From RGIG6919 sp045531905 (GTDB taxonomy: Bacteria > Bacillota > Clostridia > Lachnospirales > Lachnospiraceae), in the NCBI GenBank assembly GCA_045531905.1, contig JAZSEY010000004.1:46950-110949 (forward strand): 64,000 nucleotides of DNA. The letters run 5' to 3'. A program made the position numbers and the translations under genes. A model generated the notes under the pieces. It was not told the origin of the DNA and did not search any database. It saw only the letters and a program-made list of their open reading frames with translations. Positions 25,771 to 35,248 of the stretch are shown here, piece by piece. Within the stretch, counting starts at the first letter, position 1, and the number at the start of each line of letters is the position of its first letter.

Positions 25771-27051
25771 ATGCTTCATTTTGTCATTTTACTAATCTGT
25801 TATATAGAGGAACGCATCATTACACTTGCATTTACAAAATCTCTGACTGCGACACCTGCTGCAACCATTTCTAAGAGATGTCTCTTAGCCGTTCCTGCCT
25901 ATGCAGCACTGGGATCATGCATTGAGTATTTCTTTGATGGCATGATATGGGCTTCCCTAATTACCGTTTTGCTGGATTTTCTGTTTTTGATTACCATTTA
26001 CCGGCTTTCTTTTAGTGAAACGGTCATGTTATCCATGATAAATTATGTGGGCGTCTTTGTATTACAGCTTCCAATTATGTTGCTTATCAGTCTGTTTACC
26101 ACTGATGTTAGTAACCCTCTCATTGGTATCCTAGGCAATCTGCTGACTTTGCTTCTGGTACTGCTTCTATGTAGGTGGTATTCATTTAGTAAACTTTACG
26201 AACAGATTATTTCCAAATCCCGTATATTATGTATTGCCATCACCAATTTATTTGGAATCTTTATGATAATAAAGACCTTCTACGAAATGCAGCCGGATAA
26301 CTTTTATCAAAATATGCTTGTTGTTTCCATTTCCATATCTGTGCTGATATTAGTAAACTGGTTACTAATCATCGAACAGAAGAACAACATTGAAAGAAAG
26401 CAGGAATTGGAAAGTTACAAAAAGCATCTACCGATTATAGAGGAACTGATTAACCAGGTGCGTAAACGTCAGCATGCATATGACAACCAGATTATTGCCA
26501 TGCAGGCACTGCCACATTCCTATAAAGATTATGAATCTCTTTCGGATGCCATTACCAATTATTCTACATATATCGCAACCGGCCTACAGGAGAGCCTTTT
26601 ATTAAAATTAAATTTAAAATTGGTTGCCGGCTTTCTGTTCAGCAAAATACAACTGGCATTACAGGATGATAAGCACTTGAATATTGTAGTACGTAATCAG
26701 GTTGTACAGACAACCATCCCTGAATATGAACTGATTGATGTTCTGGGTATTCTGATAGACAATATGCTGGATGCAATCCCACCCGAGGGTGATGCACAGC
26801 TAATCATTGACAGTCATAACCAGAAAATCGAGATTGCGACGATTAACCTCGGACCCAAAATCACACTGGAATTACAAAGAAATCTGTTTACAAAAGGCTT
26901 TTCTACAAAACAGAATGCTTCCGGAACCCACGGGCATGGTCTTTGCATCCTGCAGGATATCGTAAATAAATATGACGGAACGATTAAAATCACAAATGAG
27001 TCTGAACCAGTGTCTGGTGAAACCTTAATCCGATTTGATGTGGTAATTTAA
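25771..27051 (+). CDS. AgrC-like membrane histidine kinase
   Basis: 426 residues from the ATG at 25771, with AGAAAGAGG upstream; the reading frame extends into the regulator gene but without a ribosome binding site. The first 205 residues have about six or seven membrane segments, the sensor layout for cyclic peptides. A coiled linker leads to the phospho-acceptor His in RKRQHAYDNQ (near 240), the N-box GILIDNMLDAIPP near 330 and the glycine loop GTHGHGLCIL near 385. This is the HPK10 group of Agr-type kinases. It should sense the peptide made from agrD and phosphorylate the adjacent regulator. Confidence 0.9.
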   Translation: MLHFVILLICYIEERIITLAFTKSLTATPAATISKRCLLAVPAYAALGSCIEYFFDGMIWASLITVLLDFLFLITIYRLSFSETVMLSMINYVGVFVLQLPIMLLISLFTTDVSNPLIGILGNLLTLLLVLLLCRWYSFSKLYEQIISKSRILCIAITNLFGIFMIIKTFYEMQPDNFYQNMLVVSISISVLILVNWLLIIEQKNNIERKQELESYKKHLPIIEELINQVRKRQHAYDNQIIAMQALPHSYKDYESLSDAITNYSTYIATGLQESLLLKLNLKLVAGFLFSKIQLALQDDKHLNIVVRNQVVQTTIPEYELIDVLGILIDNMLDAIPPEGDAQLIIDSHNQKIEIATINLGPKITLELQRNLFTKGFSTKQNASGTHGHGLCILQDIVNKYDGTIKITNESEPVSGETLIRFDVVI

Positions 27052-27145
27052 GAATCATAGATATGATAAATAATAGATTTGAATTTTTTTTAAAAAGTGC
27101 TTGCATTTTTCAAACACCTCGATTATAATAATGACTTGTGAGTGA

Positions 27146-27217
27146 TGGGGTATCGCCAAATGGTAAGGCCCTGGATTCTGATTCCAGTATCTACAGGTTC
27201 GAATCCTGTTACCCCAG
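27146..27217 (+). tRNA. tRNA-Gln(CTG)
   Basis: 72 nt. Acceptor TGGGGTA pairs with TACCCCA, the T arm reads GGTTCGAATCC, and the anticodon loop TTCTGAT gives CTG. Discriminator base G. It stands alone and has its own terminator. Confidence 0.93.
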
Positions 27218-27224
27218 TTTCACG

Positions 27225-27253
27225 AAGGGATATCGCTAAGATATCCCTTTTTT
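27225..27253 (+). terminator. Terminator of tRNA-Gln
   Basis: 10-bp perfect stem (27225-27234 with 27240-27249), 5-nt loop, T-run 27248-27253. Confidence 0.9.
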
Positions 27254-27260
27254 GTGTTAC

Positions 27261-27475
27261 AGGGATAGTTTGTTTCGGCGAGATGCTCTCGCTCGCCAAA
27301 TGCGTAACAGTGCTAATGGGGCTAACACTTCTTTAAAAGTGCTAGCCCCATAAGTACTGACGCATTTTGAGGCTCGCCTCAATCAAACTATCCCTTGCTT
27401 CGCGAGTTTTGTGTGTAACATATGATAAAACTACACAGGACACTCTTATACATTCTTAACAATCAAATACCATGA
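27261..27475. repeat. Palindromic element, copy 2 (core and right arm)
   Basis: The core matches that of the element at 14.6-15.1 kb: CGGCGAGATGCTCTCGC, AAATGCGTAAC, ACGCATTTTGAGGCTCGCCT and GCGAGTTTTGTGTGT are shared. The right arm continues to be alignable to about 27475. Stems: 27261-27271 with 27385-27395 (11 bp, perfect), the AAATGCGT/ACGCATTT stem, and an apical stem 27316-27330 with 27337-27351 (one mismatch). The base pairs of the outer and apical stems differ from copy 1 on both sides at once. The left arm is cut off next to the tRNA-Gln terminator. Confidence 0.8.
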
Positions 27476-27537
27476 TGATACCTGTAGAATATGAGTATCT
27501 GTCCTATATATCCAACACATCTCCCACAACAAAAAAG

Positions 27538-28539
27538 TTATATCTGATAACTCTCAACCATCCGCTGTATCTCCTCTGCGATATCCTCCGCAAACCACGC
27601 CGGCTCCAACACCTTCACATGGCTGCCAAAGCCCAACACGTATTTTGTGACCTCATCTGATATGGAGACTTTTCTTCGGAATATCAGAGAACCATCCTTC
27701 TGTTTTTCGATATGGTCGGCTTTACTCTTTTCGTATTCTTCCACATATCTTGCCGTCTCTGCGTCAAAGTGCAATACCAGATTCTCTTCTGCCTTTCCAG
27801 TCAGATGAATAAAGGTTTTGTTTTCATTTAACAGTGCCTTGTCCACCACAAATCCCTCCGACAACATATCAGCTTTTTGGATACGGGACAGGCGGAACTG
27901 CCTAAGTGCCTTCCTTGTCTCACAATATGCCATCACGCTAAAATACCCATCATTGATGACTAGCTGATACGGATGGATGACGCGAGTAGAATAGCTGTCG
28001 CTGTTCCATGCATAATACTCAATCTGTAATTTCTTTTTGCTTTCCATGGCATTTCGGACTATCTTTTCAATGTCACTGTCTACATCCTGCTTTCCCACAC
28101 TGGATGCATCCAAATTTTGAATCATATTCTGAAAATCCATCAACTGAACTTTATTCACAAATCCTGTCTGTCCCACCAGCTTGCTAAGGAACTGTCCTGC
28201 ATGATCAGCCATATCCACGCCCTGGTACTTCTTTAATAAAGACTGCATAAATGCCACCGACATCAAATCTGAAATCGTCAAATCCACATTTCCCAAATGA
28301 TATTTGTCTGCCTTATAATAGGTCTTTCCATTTCTTTCTTCCTCGGAAATGCCATAACTTAGAGACAACTCGTCAATATCTCTGGTGATGGTTCTTTTCT
28401 TGACCGCCACATCCCAACTATTCAGTTTTTCCACAATCTCGTCAGCTGTAAAGCCCTGCGGATTTTCAGAGAGAAGCGACAATATATATACCTGACGCTC
28501 TGCTACCGATATGTCTTTGCTATAAGTTTCTTCTGGCAT
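27538..28539 (-). CDS. WYL-domain transcriptional regulator
   Basis: 333 residues from the ATG at 28539 (GGGAGG upstream), one base after the GH3 gene stop. N-terminal winged helix (LSLLSENPQGFTADEIVEKL, about 20-40, with the recognition segment KRTITRDIDELS), then the WYL domain near residues 165-260: EYYAWNSDS, HPYQLVINDGYFSVMAY and FRLSRI, the fold that binds a ligand or nucleic acid. A C-terminal WCX-like extension ends with VTKYVLGFGSHVKVLEP. Last gene of a seven-gene run, so it may regulate that run or a remote target. Confidence 0.88.
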   Translation of the reverse strand: MPEETYSKDISVAERQVYILSLLSENPQGFTADEIVEKLNSWDVAVKKRTITRDIDELSLSYGISEEERNGKTYYKADKYHLGNVDLTISDLMSVAFMQSLLKKYQGVDMADHAGQFLSKLVGQTGFVNKVQLMDFQNMIQNLDASSVGKQDVDSDIEKIVRNAMESKKKLQIEYYAWNSDSYSTRVIHPYQLVINDGYFSVMAYCETRKALRQFRLSRIQKADMLSEGFVVDKALLNENKTFIHLTGKAEENLVLHFDAETARYVEEYEKSKADHIEKQKDGSLIFRRKVSISDEVTKYVLGFGSHVKVLEPAWFAEDIAEEIQRMVESYQI

Positions 28540-28540
28540 A

Positions 28541-29737
28541 TTACTGACCTCCCTCAATCTCTATCAAACCCAATTCCATTTTCCATTTTAAAATGCGAAG
28601 CACCGCTTCATCTATCTGTTCTTCCGATATCACGCCTTGTTCCACAGCCTCTTTGATAGCTGCCATCTGGGAGTCGTATCGGGTTGCGATAATCATGTCA
28701 TTGCCTGCCAATACAGAAAGCACAGCAGGATTTTCGCCAAAATTCGTATCTGCGATGGCGTCCATTGCCAAATCATCTGTCATGACTACGCCGTCAAAGC
28801 ACATGTCATTTCTCAGAATTTCGTGTACCTTCGGCGACAAGGATGCCGGTAAGGTTTCATCCATACAGGTTACCACATTGTGGCTAACCAATACACTATC
28901 CGCACCTGCTTCGATACCGCGTTTGAATGGAATAAAGTCTACTTCTATAAACTGTGAATACGGGCGCTTATCATAGGTAAACTGTTTGTGCGTATCCTTG
29001 TTATTGCCATATCCAGGAAAATGCTTTAATACATTTCCCATTTTGCAGGCATCCATCTGCTCCACAACCGTCGCCACATACTCTGCAGTTTCATCAGCAC
29101 TTTTTCCAAAGGTTCTTTTATATATGTAATCACCGGACGACTCTGAAACATCTGCCACTGGCGCCAGATTCACATTGATACCCAGAGACTTTAACAGTTC
29201 TGACTTCTCTTTCGCATCCTGAGCTATCCGCTCCATACCGCCCTGTTTAAACAATGCCTGTGGTGATTGAAACTTGTGGTCTGAAAGTGTAGCTTGACTA
29301 CTGACACGGACTACCGTGCCACCTTCCTCGTCCACACCCACAAGCATAGGAAGCTCCGACACCTCCTGCATGGCAGCAATATCTGAGATTACCTGCTCTT
29401 TTGATTTCCCTTTGAAGAAATTGGCAAACAATATGACACCGCCAAATTGATGCTCCTTTAGAGTCTCCACCGATTCTGATGTGTAGTGGATAAAGAACAT
29501 CTGGCTGATTTTCTCTGAAAGGCTCATTTCTTCCAACAGTTCTTCACCACGACGAACCATAGGGTCTACCACATAGGTAGCAATCTCCCGGTGTGATATA
29601 GCGGCACCACGACCTTTTTCCATGGAAATCATAACACTAGTATCCTCTGCAGATTTTGAATTGTTGAATCCATTACACCCGGCTAAGCAAAGTATACTGA
29701 TGATAGCCAAATGAAGCATGAATAATTTTTTCTTCAT
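28541..29737 (-). CDS. GH3 beta-N-acetylhexosaminidase-like lipoprotein
   Basis: 398 residues from the ATG at 29737 (GGAGG upstream). Lipoprotein signal with lipobox LAGC near residue 21. The rest is a GH3 (NagZ-type) TIM barrel: MFFIHY start, GVDEEGGTVVRV substrate loop, LKHFPGYGNNKDTHK with the catalytic His-containing loop, and the nucleophile Asp in MTDDLAMDAI. Family members remove GlcNAc from peptidoglycan fragments; the lipid anchor puts it outside the membrane, so it probably trims the wall. It follows a transglutaminase-like gene. Confidence 0.9.
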   Translation of the reverse strand: MKKKLFMLHLAIISILCLAGCNGFNNSKSAEDTSVMISMEKGRGAAISHREIATYVVDPMVRRGEELLEEMSLSEKISQMFFIHYTSESVETLKEHQFGGVILFANFFKGKSKEQVISDIAAMQEVSELPMLVGVDEEGGTVVRVSSQATLSDHKFQSPQALFKQGGMERIAQDAKEKSELLKSLGINVNLAPVADVSESSGDYIYKRTFGKSADETAEYVATVVEQMDACKMGNVLKHFPGYGNNKDTHKQFTYDKRPYSQFIEVDFIPFKRGIEAGADSVLVSHNVVTCMDETLPASLSPKVHEILRNDMCFDGVVMTDDLAMDAIADTNFGENPAVLSVLAGNDMIIATRYDSQMAAIKEAVEQGVISEEQIDEAVLRILKWKMELGLIEIEGGQ

Positions 29738-29750
29738 GTGTTCCTCCAGA

Positions 29751-32057
29751 TTATATTTTTCCAAACATATAAACTCTTGTAATCAACTTGGTCTGTCTGC
29801 GGATTGCTTTTCTTAATCCCTTCAACAGCCTCATGATCTGTTCCAAATCCATCTCTGCAATCATACCGCTATAGCTGAGCTGTTCCATATGCTTCGCCAA
29901 CTGTGCTTGCACAGCTACATTTCCATCCGGTTCCATCATTTGAATCTGCTCCAAATGATTGCCGGCATAGCAAAATTCCGGTTTGATTGCTCTCATATAG
30001 TTACATAAATAGCGATAGTACGCAACGACATTTTCAGATTTGTTATTGGTGTGATAACTGATAATTCTTCTGCATTTTACAAATACAATTCGTCCAAAGA
30101 ATAGGACCACACCACCAATGATAACGCCAAACAATATAAGCCACAGACCCTTAATCTGGTCTGTAGAAATAGCTAGACCCATTCCACCGGCTTGTCCTTC
30201 CCCTTCCATGTTATCGGACATCCAATCACCGAATATGGACCAGAAATCTTCTATCTCCTCTTCGTTGGATGGTGGTGTCACCTCTGCCACCTGCCATTTT
30301 CCGTCTATCAGTACCTCAACCCATGCATGTGCAAGGGAGTCATTGATATCCACGCCAACCACCGCCGTTCGACCAAGCTCTGATTCCCCTTCAAAAAAGT
30401 CCTCATAGTCAAATACATCTGCCAATGTACCTTCCATAACTGTACTATACGGCACAGCATAGCCTTCCACATATCTCGCAGGAATCCCCATCTGTCTGAA
30501 TATCAAAACTGCCGCTGATGCAAAATGCACACAGAAGCCTTTTTTATTTTCTGTCAGGAAAAAATTCACAAAGTCCTCGTCATGAGGGGTTGCTCCGGGA
30601 CGAATGGTGTAAGGAATGTTCTCCTCAAAATATTGTGCCAATTGTGCAATGATTTCTTCCTCGGTTCCGCCAAGTTTTGCCTCCTCACAAAATGTCTGGA
30701 TAATCTCCTGATTTTCTTCCGGCACATAAAGATAACCATCATCCACAGAGGTTACTCTGGCTTCGTTATATGGATAGTATGTATATTCCATGCCTTCCCC
30801 AGATGGAAAGCCATCAGCCATATAATATTTTTCCATTACCTCATCTGTCAAATCCGTATCATATGGTGCATACAAAAATCTGTTGTCCGCCCCTACATTA
30901 TACACTCGCATGACACCCTTGGTCTTACCGGATACTGGCTGGGTAAACATTTCCGAATCATCATCCAACCACATATCACCAAGATATTCTTTTCCCGTAT
31001 AGGCCTTTAAATACATAGTGTCATAGGTATATGGCGCAAATACAATGGACAAATCTGTCTGATAATCTGACACGACCTCTGCCACGCCACCCAATTCACC
31101 TGCACTCATACCACCGGTATTGTGGTATCGGATAAATAAACTTTCGACACCAACCAAAATCAAATTCTCCACATGATCTTCAATATACGCCTTCGGAGAA
31201 CTCTTTTTATATCGATAGGCATAACCTTCCTTTGGGTATAACACATTACAAAGAGAGACGATAATAAGCACAAACGCCACAGCCGAAAGCACAATCTGCC
31301 CCATCAATTTCCCCGACTTGCAATAATCGAACCGCAAGTTTTTTTGTTTTCCTTTTACTACAAACTGCTGCCGCTCCTTTCGCGCAACACAATGCCCATT
31401 TGCTTTCATAATCATGACAGCCACCAATCCGGCAAACAATAAAATCAAATAGAAGGAATCCGGTTCCAACTGAAAGAACAACGGAATCATAAAGATTGGA
31501 ATGGTCATAATACTTGCCATCCATATAGACATATAAACTGACAAGTAAATATTCAACACAATCATGCACACACTTGCCAAAAATACAGCAAAAATAGTAA
31601 TCGTCAAACTACGGTTCGTATAGTACTCGGCGAATTCCCTTACCGCCGGCATGTCAAAATAATCTGAAGCCTTACCAAAAATCAGGTTGATAATGGCATA
31701 AAAACCACTGTTTACATGCTTTAAAAATACTCTGATTGCCAAAATAAAAATGAGAAAGAACACGATATATCCAGCGTCGCGAACCCATATCTTTCCACTG
31801 GCATAAAGCACGGAAAAGAACAGGGCAAACAACACGCAAAAACACGCCAACACCGGCATCAAAAATGGTGCCTCCAAACATGACAAAAAGCCACCTATGC
31901 CACCGAAGACAATCAGGAATTCAATCACTCCTCTTATCACAGCATCATAGACAGCATTTTGCTTCCCCATCGTTACTGGCTCTGCCAATATCACACCTGG
32001 GCAAAGGCTAATCTTTTGCTCTTCTTTTTTCTGTTTTCGCCCTAGCTTAAAATGCAT
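29751..32057 (-). CDS. Transglutaminase-like membrane protein (TgpA family)
   Basis: 768 residues. Seven or more membrane segments in the first 270 residues, an outer domain, a transglutaminase core with the catalytic triad (Cys in KGFCVHFASAAV near 510, His in DSLAHAWVEV near 570, Asp/Glu after) and a final membrane segment near 640 with a cytoplasmic tail. This is the TgpA/DUF3488-DUF4129 layout. The gene overlaps the DUF58 gene by 16 bp; the ribosome binding site GGAAGG abuts its ATG. MoxR, DUF58 and this protein form a set found widely in bacteria, of unsettled function. Confidence 0.9.
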   Translation of the reverse strand: MHFKLGRKQKKEEQKISLCPGVILAEPVTMGKQNAVYDAVIRGVIEFLIVFGGIGGFLSCLEAPFLMPVLACFCVLFALFFSVLYASGKIWVRDAGYIVFFLIFILAIRVFLKHVNSGFYAIINLIFGKASDYFDMPAVREFAEYYTNRSLTITIFAVFLASVCMIVLNIYLSVYMSIWMASIMTIPIFMIPLFFQLEPDSFYLILLFAGLVAVMIMKANGHCVARKERQQFVVKGKQKNLRFDYCKSGKLMGQIVLSAVAFVLIIVSLCNVLYPKEGYAYRYKKSSPKAYIEDHVENLILVGVESLFIRYHNTGGMSAGELGGVAEVVSDYQTDLSIVFAPYTYDTMYLKAYTGKEYLGDMWLDDDSEMFTQPVSGKTKGVMRVYNVGADNRFLYAPYDTDLTDEVMEKYYMADGFPSGEGMEYTYYPYNEARVTSVDDGYLYVPEENQEIIQTFCEEAKLGGTEEEIIAQLAQYFEENIPYTIRPGATPHDEDFVNFFLTENKKGFCVHFASAAVLIFRQMGIPARYVEGYAVPYSTVMEGTLADVFDYEDFFEGESELGRTAVVGVDINDSLAHAWVEVLIDGKWQVAEVTPPSNEEEIEDFWSIFGDWMSDNMEGEGQAGGMGLAISTDQIKGLWLILFGVIIGGVVLFFGRIVFVKCRRIISYHTNNKSENVVAYYRYLCNYMRAIKPEFCYAGNHLEQIQMMEPDGNVAVQAQLAKHMEQLSYSGMIAEMDLEQIMRLLKGLRKAIRRQTKLITRVYMFGKI

Positions 32058-33103
32058 CCTTCCACTACTTCCTTATATGCAAATAATATGTCACCCTTGT
32101 GACTATCCTTACTGCCAACTGCAAGAAAACGGCCCTGCTCTCCGAGAATAACGGACAGCATTTCCGCACCTAATCCCGCATCCTGATACAATGCTTCATA
32201 ATAAACATATTCTATCCATGTATTCAAATCACCGATATTATCGATGGACATGGACTTAATATCATTTTCTCTGATACTCCACCATTTTATTGTCAGCGGG
32301 ATTTGATTTTTCACAAAGAAGGTTGCCGCACCATATGCCGCAGATAAAATATCATTGATAATCATGCTCTCATCCTGATATAATTCCACCAGCATCAGCA
32401 TTTGACTGGAAGACAAGCTGACACGTTCCTTTACCATCAAGGCATCCTTCTTGGCAGATAATTTCCAATGAATATTTTGTAATTTATCTCCCGGCTGATA
32501 CTCCCTGACTTCCTGCACCTCAGAAAAATCACTGCCCTTTTTCTTGCTTTCCTCTAACTCTGTCATACCACTTTCCACGGCACTCAAATCCGGCTCTACC
32601 TCCAGACTGGAAAATGGCAACAGCACCAGTTCCGTAAAACTCTCTACTTTTTTATGAAAAGAAAACAAACCAAGCCAATCCGTAATCACCAATGCATCTG
32701 CTTCCAGCTTGATAATACCCAAATTTTGATTCTCTATTGGATAGGTGACCTCTGCTGTTCCTTTTCCATAGATTGGCGTATTTAGTGTATGCTCACCGGA
32801 TACACCCGCAAACCCATTGGATACCTTAACATGTATCACACCATTGACAATCGGATAAATGGTGTGATTATGCACCTGTATCCGCAAAAAGCAGACATCG
32901 CCCACATGCATATTTTCTTTTGGTCCGGCAAAGGAAATCTCTACATGCTTAGACACCTGCCATGCCACAATGGCGGATACCATCGGCAGTACCACCATGC
33001 AAATCAAAATCAAAAGATTGAAATATCCATGCAAGAATAACAGCATCAACAAATTCAATATGAAATAAAAACAGTATCTTACAAAATTCACTGTATGTTT
33101 CAC
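32042..33103 (-). CDS. DUF58 domain protein
   Basis: 353 residues. Two membrane segments (about 9-27 and 28-48), an immunoglobulin-like region, then the DUF58 core (GSDFSEVQEVREYQPGDKLQ near 190, with the invariant IHWKLSAKKDALMVKE stretch). The fold is related to von Willebrand A domains. Paired with a MoxR ATPase 11 bp upstream and overlapping the transglutaminase-like gene, as is usual for this set. MoxR is thought to act as a chaperone for the DUF58 partner. Confidence 0.92.
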   Translation of the reverse strand: MKHTVNFVRYCFYFILNLLMLLFLHGYFNLLILICMVVLPMVSAIVAWQVSKHVEISFAGPKENMHVGDVCFLRIQVHNHTIYPIVNGVIHVKVSNGFAGVSGEHTLNTPIYGKGTAEVTYPIENQNLGIIKLEADALVITDWLGLFSFHKKVESFTELVLLPFSSLEVEPDLSAVESGMTELEESKKKGSDFSEVQEVREYQPGDKLQNIHWKLSAKKDALMVKERVSLSSSQMLMLVELYQDESMIINDILSAAYGAATFFVKNQIPLTIKWWSIRENDIKSMSIDNIGDLNTWIEYVYYEALYQDAGLGAEMLSVILGEQGRFLAVGSKDSHKGDILFAYKEVVEGCILS

Positions 33104-33114
33104 AATACACTCTC

Positions 33115-34041
33115 CTAGGTTCTCGGAAGCTTCACAGTTTTTCTCACTTCTTCTAATGCAGCCTTTGCATCCAGCCCATTTGCTCTCGCCTTTGTGCCAA
33201 GACGTACACGATGTGCCAAAACGTCACCATAAATATATGTAATGTCCTCTGGCGTCACATAATCCCTACCTCTTAAAATAGCCACCGCTCTCGCCATACG
33301 CAGCAAAGCGATAGAACCTCTCGGACTTGCTCCGAGAGAAAAATACTCATTATCTCTTGTTACCTCAGTGACAGACACAATATAATCAAAAATGGAATCA
33401 TGAACCGGTAGCTTATTTGCCTTATTTTGAAGCGCAATCAAATCCTCTTTCGAAAGCACTGCAGTTACCGATTCTAACGGTTTGTCCTCCTGTCCCTTCA
33501 AAATATCAATGGCAGATTCATGGGCAGGATATCCCATAGACAAACACACCATAAATCTATCTAATTGAGACTCTGGAAGCATCTGGGTTCCCGATGAACC
33601 AATTGGATTTTCTGTGGCAATTACCGTAAAAGGTTCCGGTAAGTTTCTAGTTACACCATCCACAGTCACTCGTTTTTCTTCCATAATCTCCAGTAGTGCT
33701 GACTGTGTCTTTGGTGAGGTTCTGTTAATCTCATCAGCCAAAAAGAGATTACAAAAAGCGGAACCTTCCTTGTATTCAAACTCTCCGTTTTTAGCATTGT
33801 ACATGGAAAAACCCATTACATCACTTGGCAAAACGTCTGGTGTAAACTGCACACGTTTATAGTCCATAGAAAGTGTCTTTGCCACCGCCATGGCAAGTGT
33901 GGTTTTACCCACGCCTGGAATATCCTCCAATAACACATGACCGCCGGCTAAAATCGTAGCCAGCACCTTGTCAATGACTTCATCCTTTCCCTTTACAACT
34001 TTTCCTATTTCCTGTTTTACTAAATCTAACTTCTCCTTCAT
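33115..34041 (-). CDS. MoxR family AAA+ ATPase
   Basis: 308 residues from the ATG at 34041 (GGGAGGAAAT upstream). Walker A EDIPGVGKTTLA near 42, Walker B LFLADEINRTSPKTQSALLE near 105, sensor 1 ATENPIG near 145, arginine finger region and a C-terminal sensor 2 (SPRGSIALLRMARA near 240). MoxR proteins are chaperone-like. It is the third gene in a run behind a two-component pair. Confidence 0.94.
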   Translation of the reverse strand: MKEKLDLVKQEIGKVVKGKDEVIDKVLATILAGGHVLLEDIPGVGKTTLAMAVAKTLSMDYKRVQFTPDVLPSDVMGFSMYNAKNGEFEYKEGSAFCNLFLADEINRTSPKTQSALLEIMEEKRVTVDGVTRNLPEPFTVIATENPIGSSGTQMLPESQLDRFMVCLSMGYPAHESAIDILKGQEDKPLESVTAVLSKEDLIALQNKANKLPVHDSIFDYIVSVTEVTRDNEYFSLGASPRGSIALLRMARAVAILRGRDYVTPEDITYIYGDVLAHRVRLGTKARANGLDAKAALEEVRKTVKLPRT

Positions 34042-34080
34042 ATTTCCTCCCAATGCATTCCATTACTCACGCTATCCTAA

Positions 34081-35229
34081 TCATAACACAATTCTGATTC
34101 TTGTACCTAAATCAGTTCTAGACAATATCTCAAAATGCCCTTTGTGTTTATCCACAATCCACTTGGCTATAGAAAGACCAAGTCCGGTTCCTTGGTATTG
34201 TCTGGCATCATCAGACCGGTAAAACCGTTCAAACATACGCTCAACATCGGCCTCTGCCATTCCAATTCCGGTATCCTGTACCTGCAAATAAGCATTTCCT
34301 TTACTGCCTCTGCCAATGGCAAGCAATATTTCATCCCCTTTATTGGTATACTTGGCTGCATTATCCACCAATATTCGTACTGCTTGTTTTAACATCATTG
34401 GATCTGCATCCACCAAAATTTCTTCTTCCTCCGGATGATAACGATATGTATGTTCCTCATCTATCATCAAGGATTCCTCATATATTTCCTGCATTAAGGC
34501 GTTTAGATTCACCTTCTCCATGGTCAGTTTTGTCTTGCCACTATCTCCTCTGGCAAGAAACAGAAGCTGTTCCACCAAATGCTTCATGTGCTCTGATTCA
34601 TGCTTGATGGCAGCAATGGATTCCTCTAAGACCTTTTCATCTTCTTTTCCCCACCTTGCCAACATATTGACATACCCCTGAATAACAGCAATCGGTGTCC
34701 GCAATTCATGGGACGCATCATTGACAAATCTTGCCTGCTGACGATTGGCATCACGCACGCGAATAAGCAGATTGTTCATAGCCGCCTCAATGCCCTGCAA
34801 ATCCGAATCCCCAAAGGATAGTAGCGCAGAAGACTCCTCTGGTTGCAAATGAGAAATGGCATCCTCAATTTGCTGATATTTATCCTCTGTAAATGTCATC
34901 TTACTAAGTTCGTCTGCTTTTAGAGCAATTTCATTAATTGGGTTTAATATTTTTTGTATTTGTCTGTGTTCATTTACATAACCGATACATATGCCAAACA
35001 GCAATTGAAATGCCAATACAATGATTGCAATAATCACGAATGGCATTACCATTTCCTTAATTGGCATATCCAGTAATTCTTTTCCAGGTAATCTTTCCTG
35101 CGAGTATCCGCCTTCCAGCCAAATCTGATAACAAAGCCCTATAAACACAAAAAGAAAATCTGCACCCAAATAGATGCTGATTTTCTTCACAATCATGTGC
35201 CAGTGTAATTTTCTGGCAATGGAAGTCAT
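34081..35229 (-). CDS. Sensor histidine kinase
   Basis: 382 residues from the ATG at 35229 (GGAG nine bases upstream), chosen over the earlier in-frame ATG at 35271 that overlaps the regulator. Two membrane segments (about 20-40 and 60-80) flank a short outer loop, followed by a HAMP-like linker. H-box NDASHELRTPIAVIQGYVN with the phospho-acceptor His near 190, N-box AVRILVDNAAKYTNKGDEI near 300, and ATP lid with TGLGLSIAKWIVDKHKG. An ArlS/CssS-like kinase, cognate to the OmpR-type regulator next to it. Confidence 0.92.
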   Translation of the reverse strand: MTSIARKLHWHMIVKKISIYLGADFLFVFIGLCYQIWLEGGYSQERLPGKELLDMPIKEMVMPFVIIAIIVLAFQLLFGICIGYVNEHRQIQKILNPINEIALKADELSKMTFTEDKYQQIEDAISHLQPEESSALLSFGDSDLQGIEAAMNNLLIRVRDANRQQARFVNDASHELRTPIAVIQGYVNMLARWGKEDEKVLEESIAAIKHESEHMKHLVEQLLFLARGDSGKTKLTMEKVNLNALMQEIYEESLMIDEEHTYRYHPEEEEILVDADPMMLKQAVRILVDNAAKYTNKGDEILLAIGRGSKGNAYLQVQDTGIGMAEADVERMFERFYRSDDARQYQGTGLGLSIAKWIVDKHKGHFEILSRTDLGTRIRIVL

Positions 35230-35248
35230 TTTTTTGTACTCCGTATTT

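Noticed and set aside
18197..27051. Accessory region as a prophage
   Set aside because: No integrase, capsid, terminase, portal or lysis genes are present.
27142..27336. Open frame starting at tRNA-Gln
   Set aside because: It runs through the tRNA, its terminator and the palindrome core, and has no protein-like composition.
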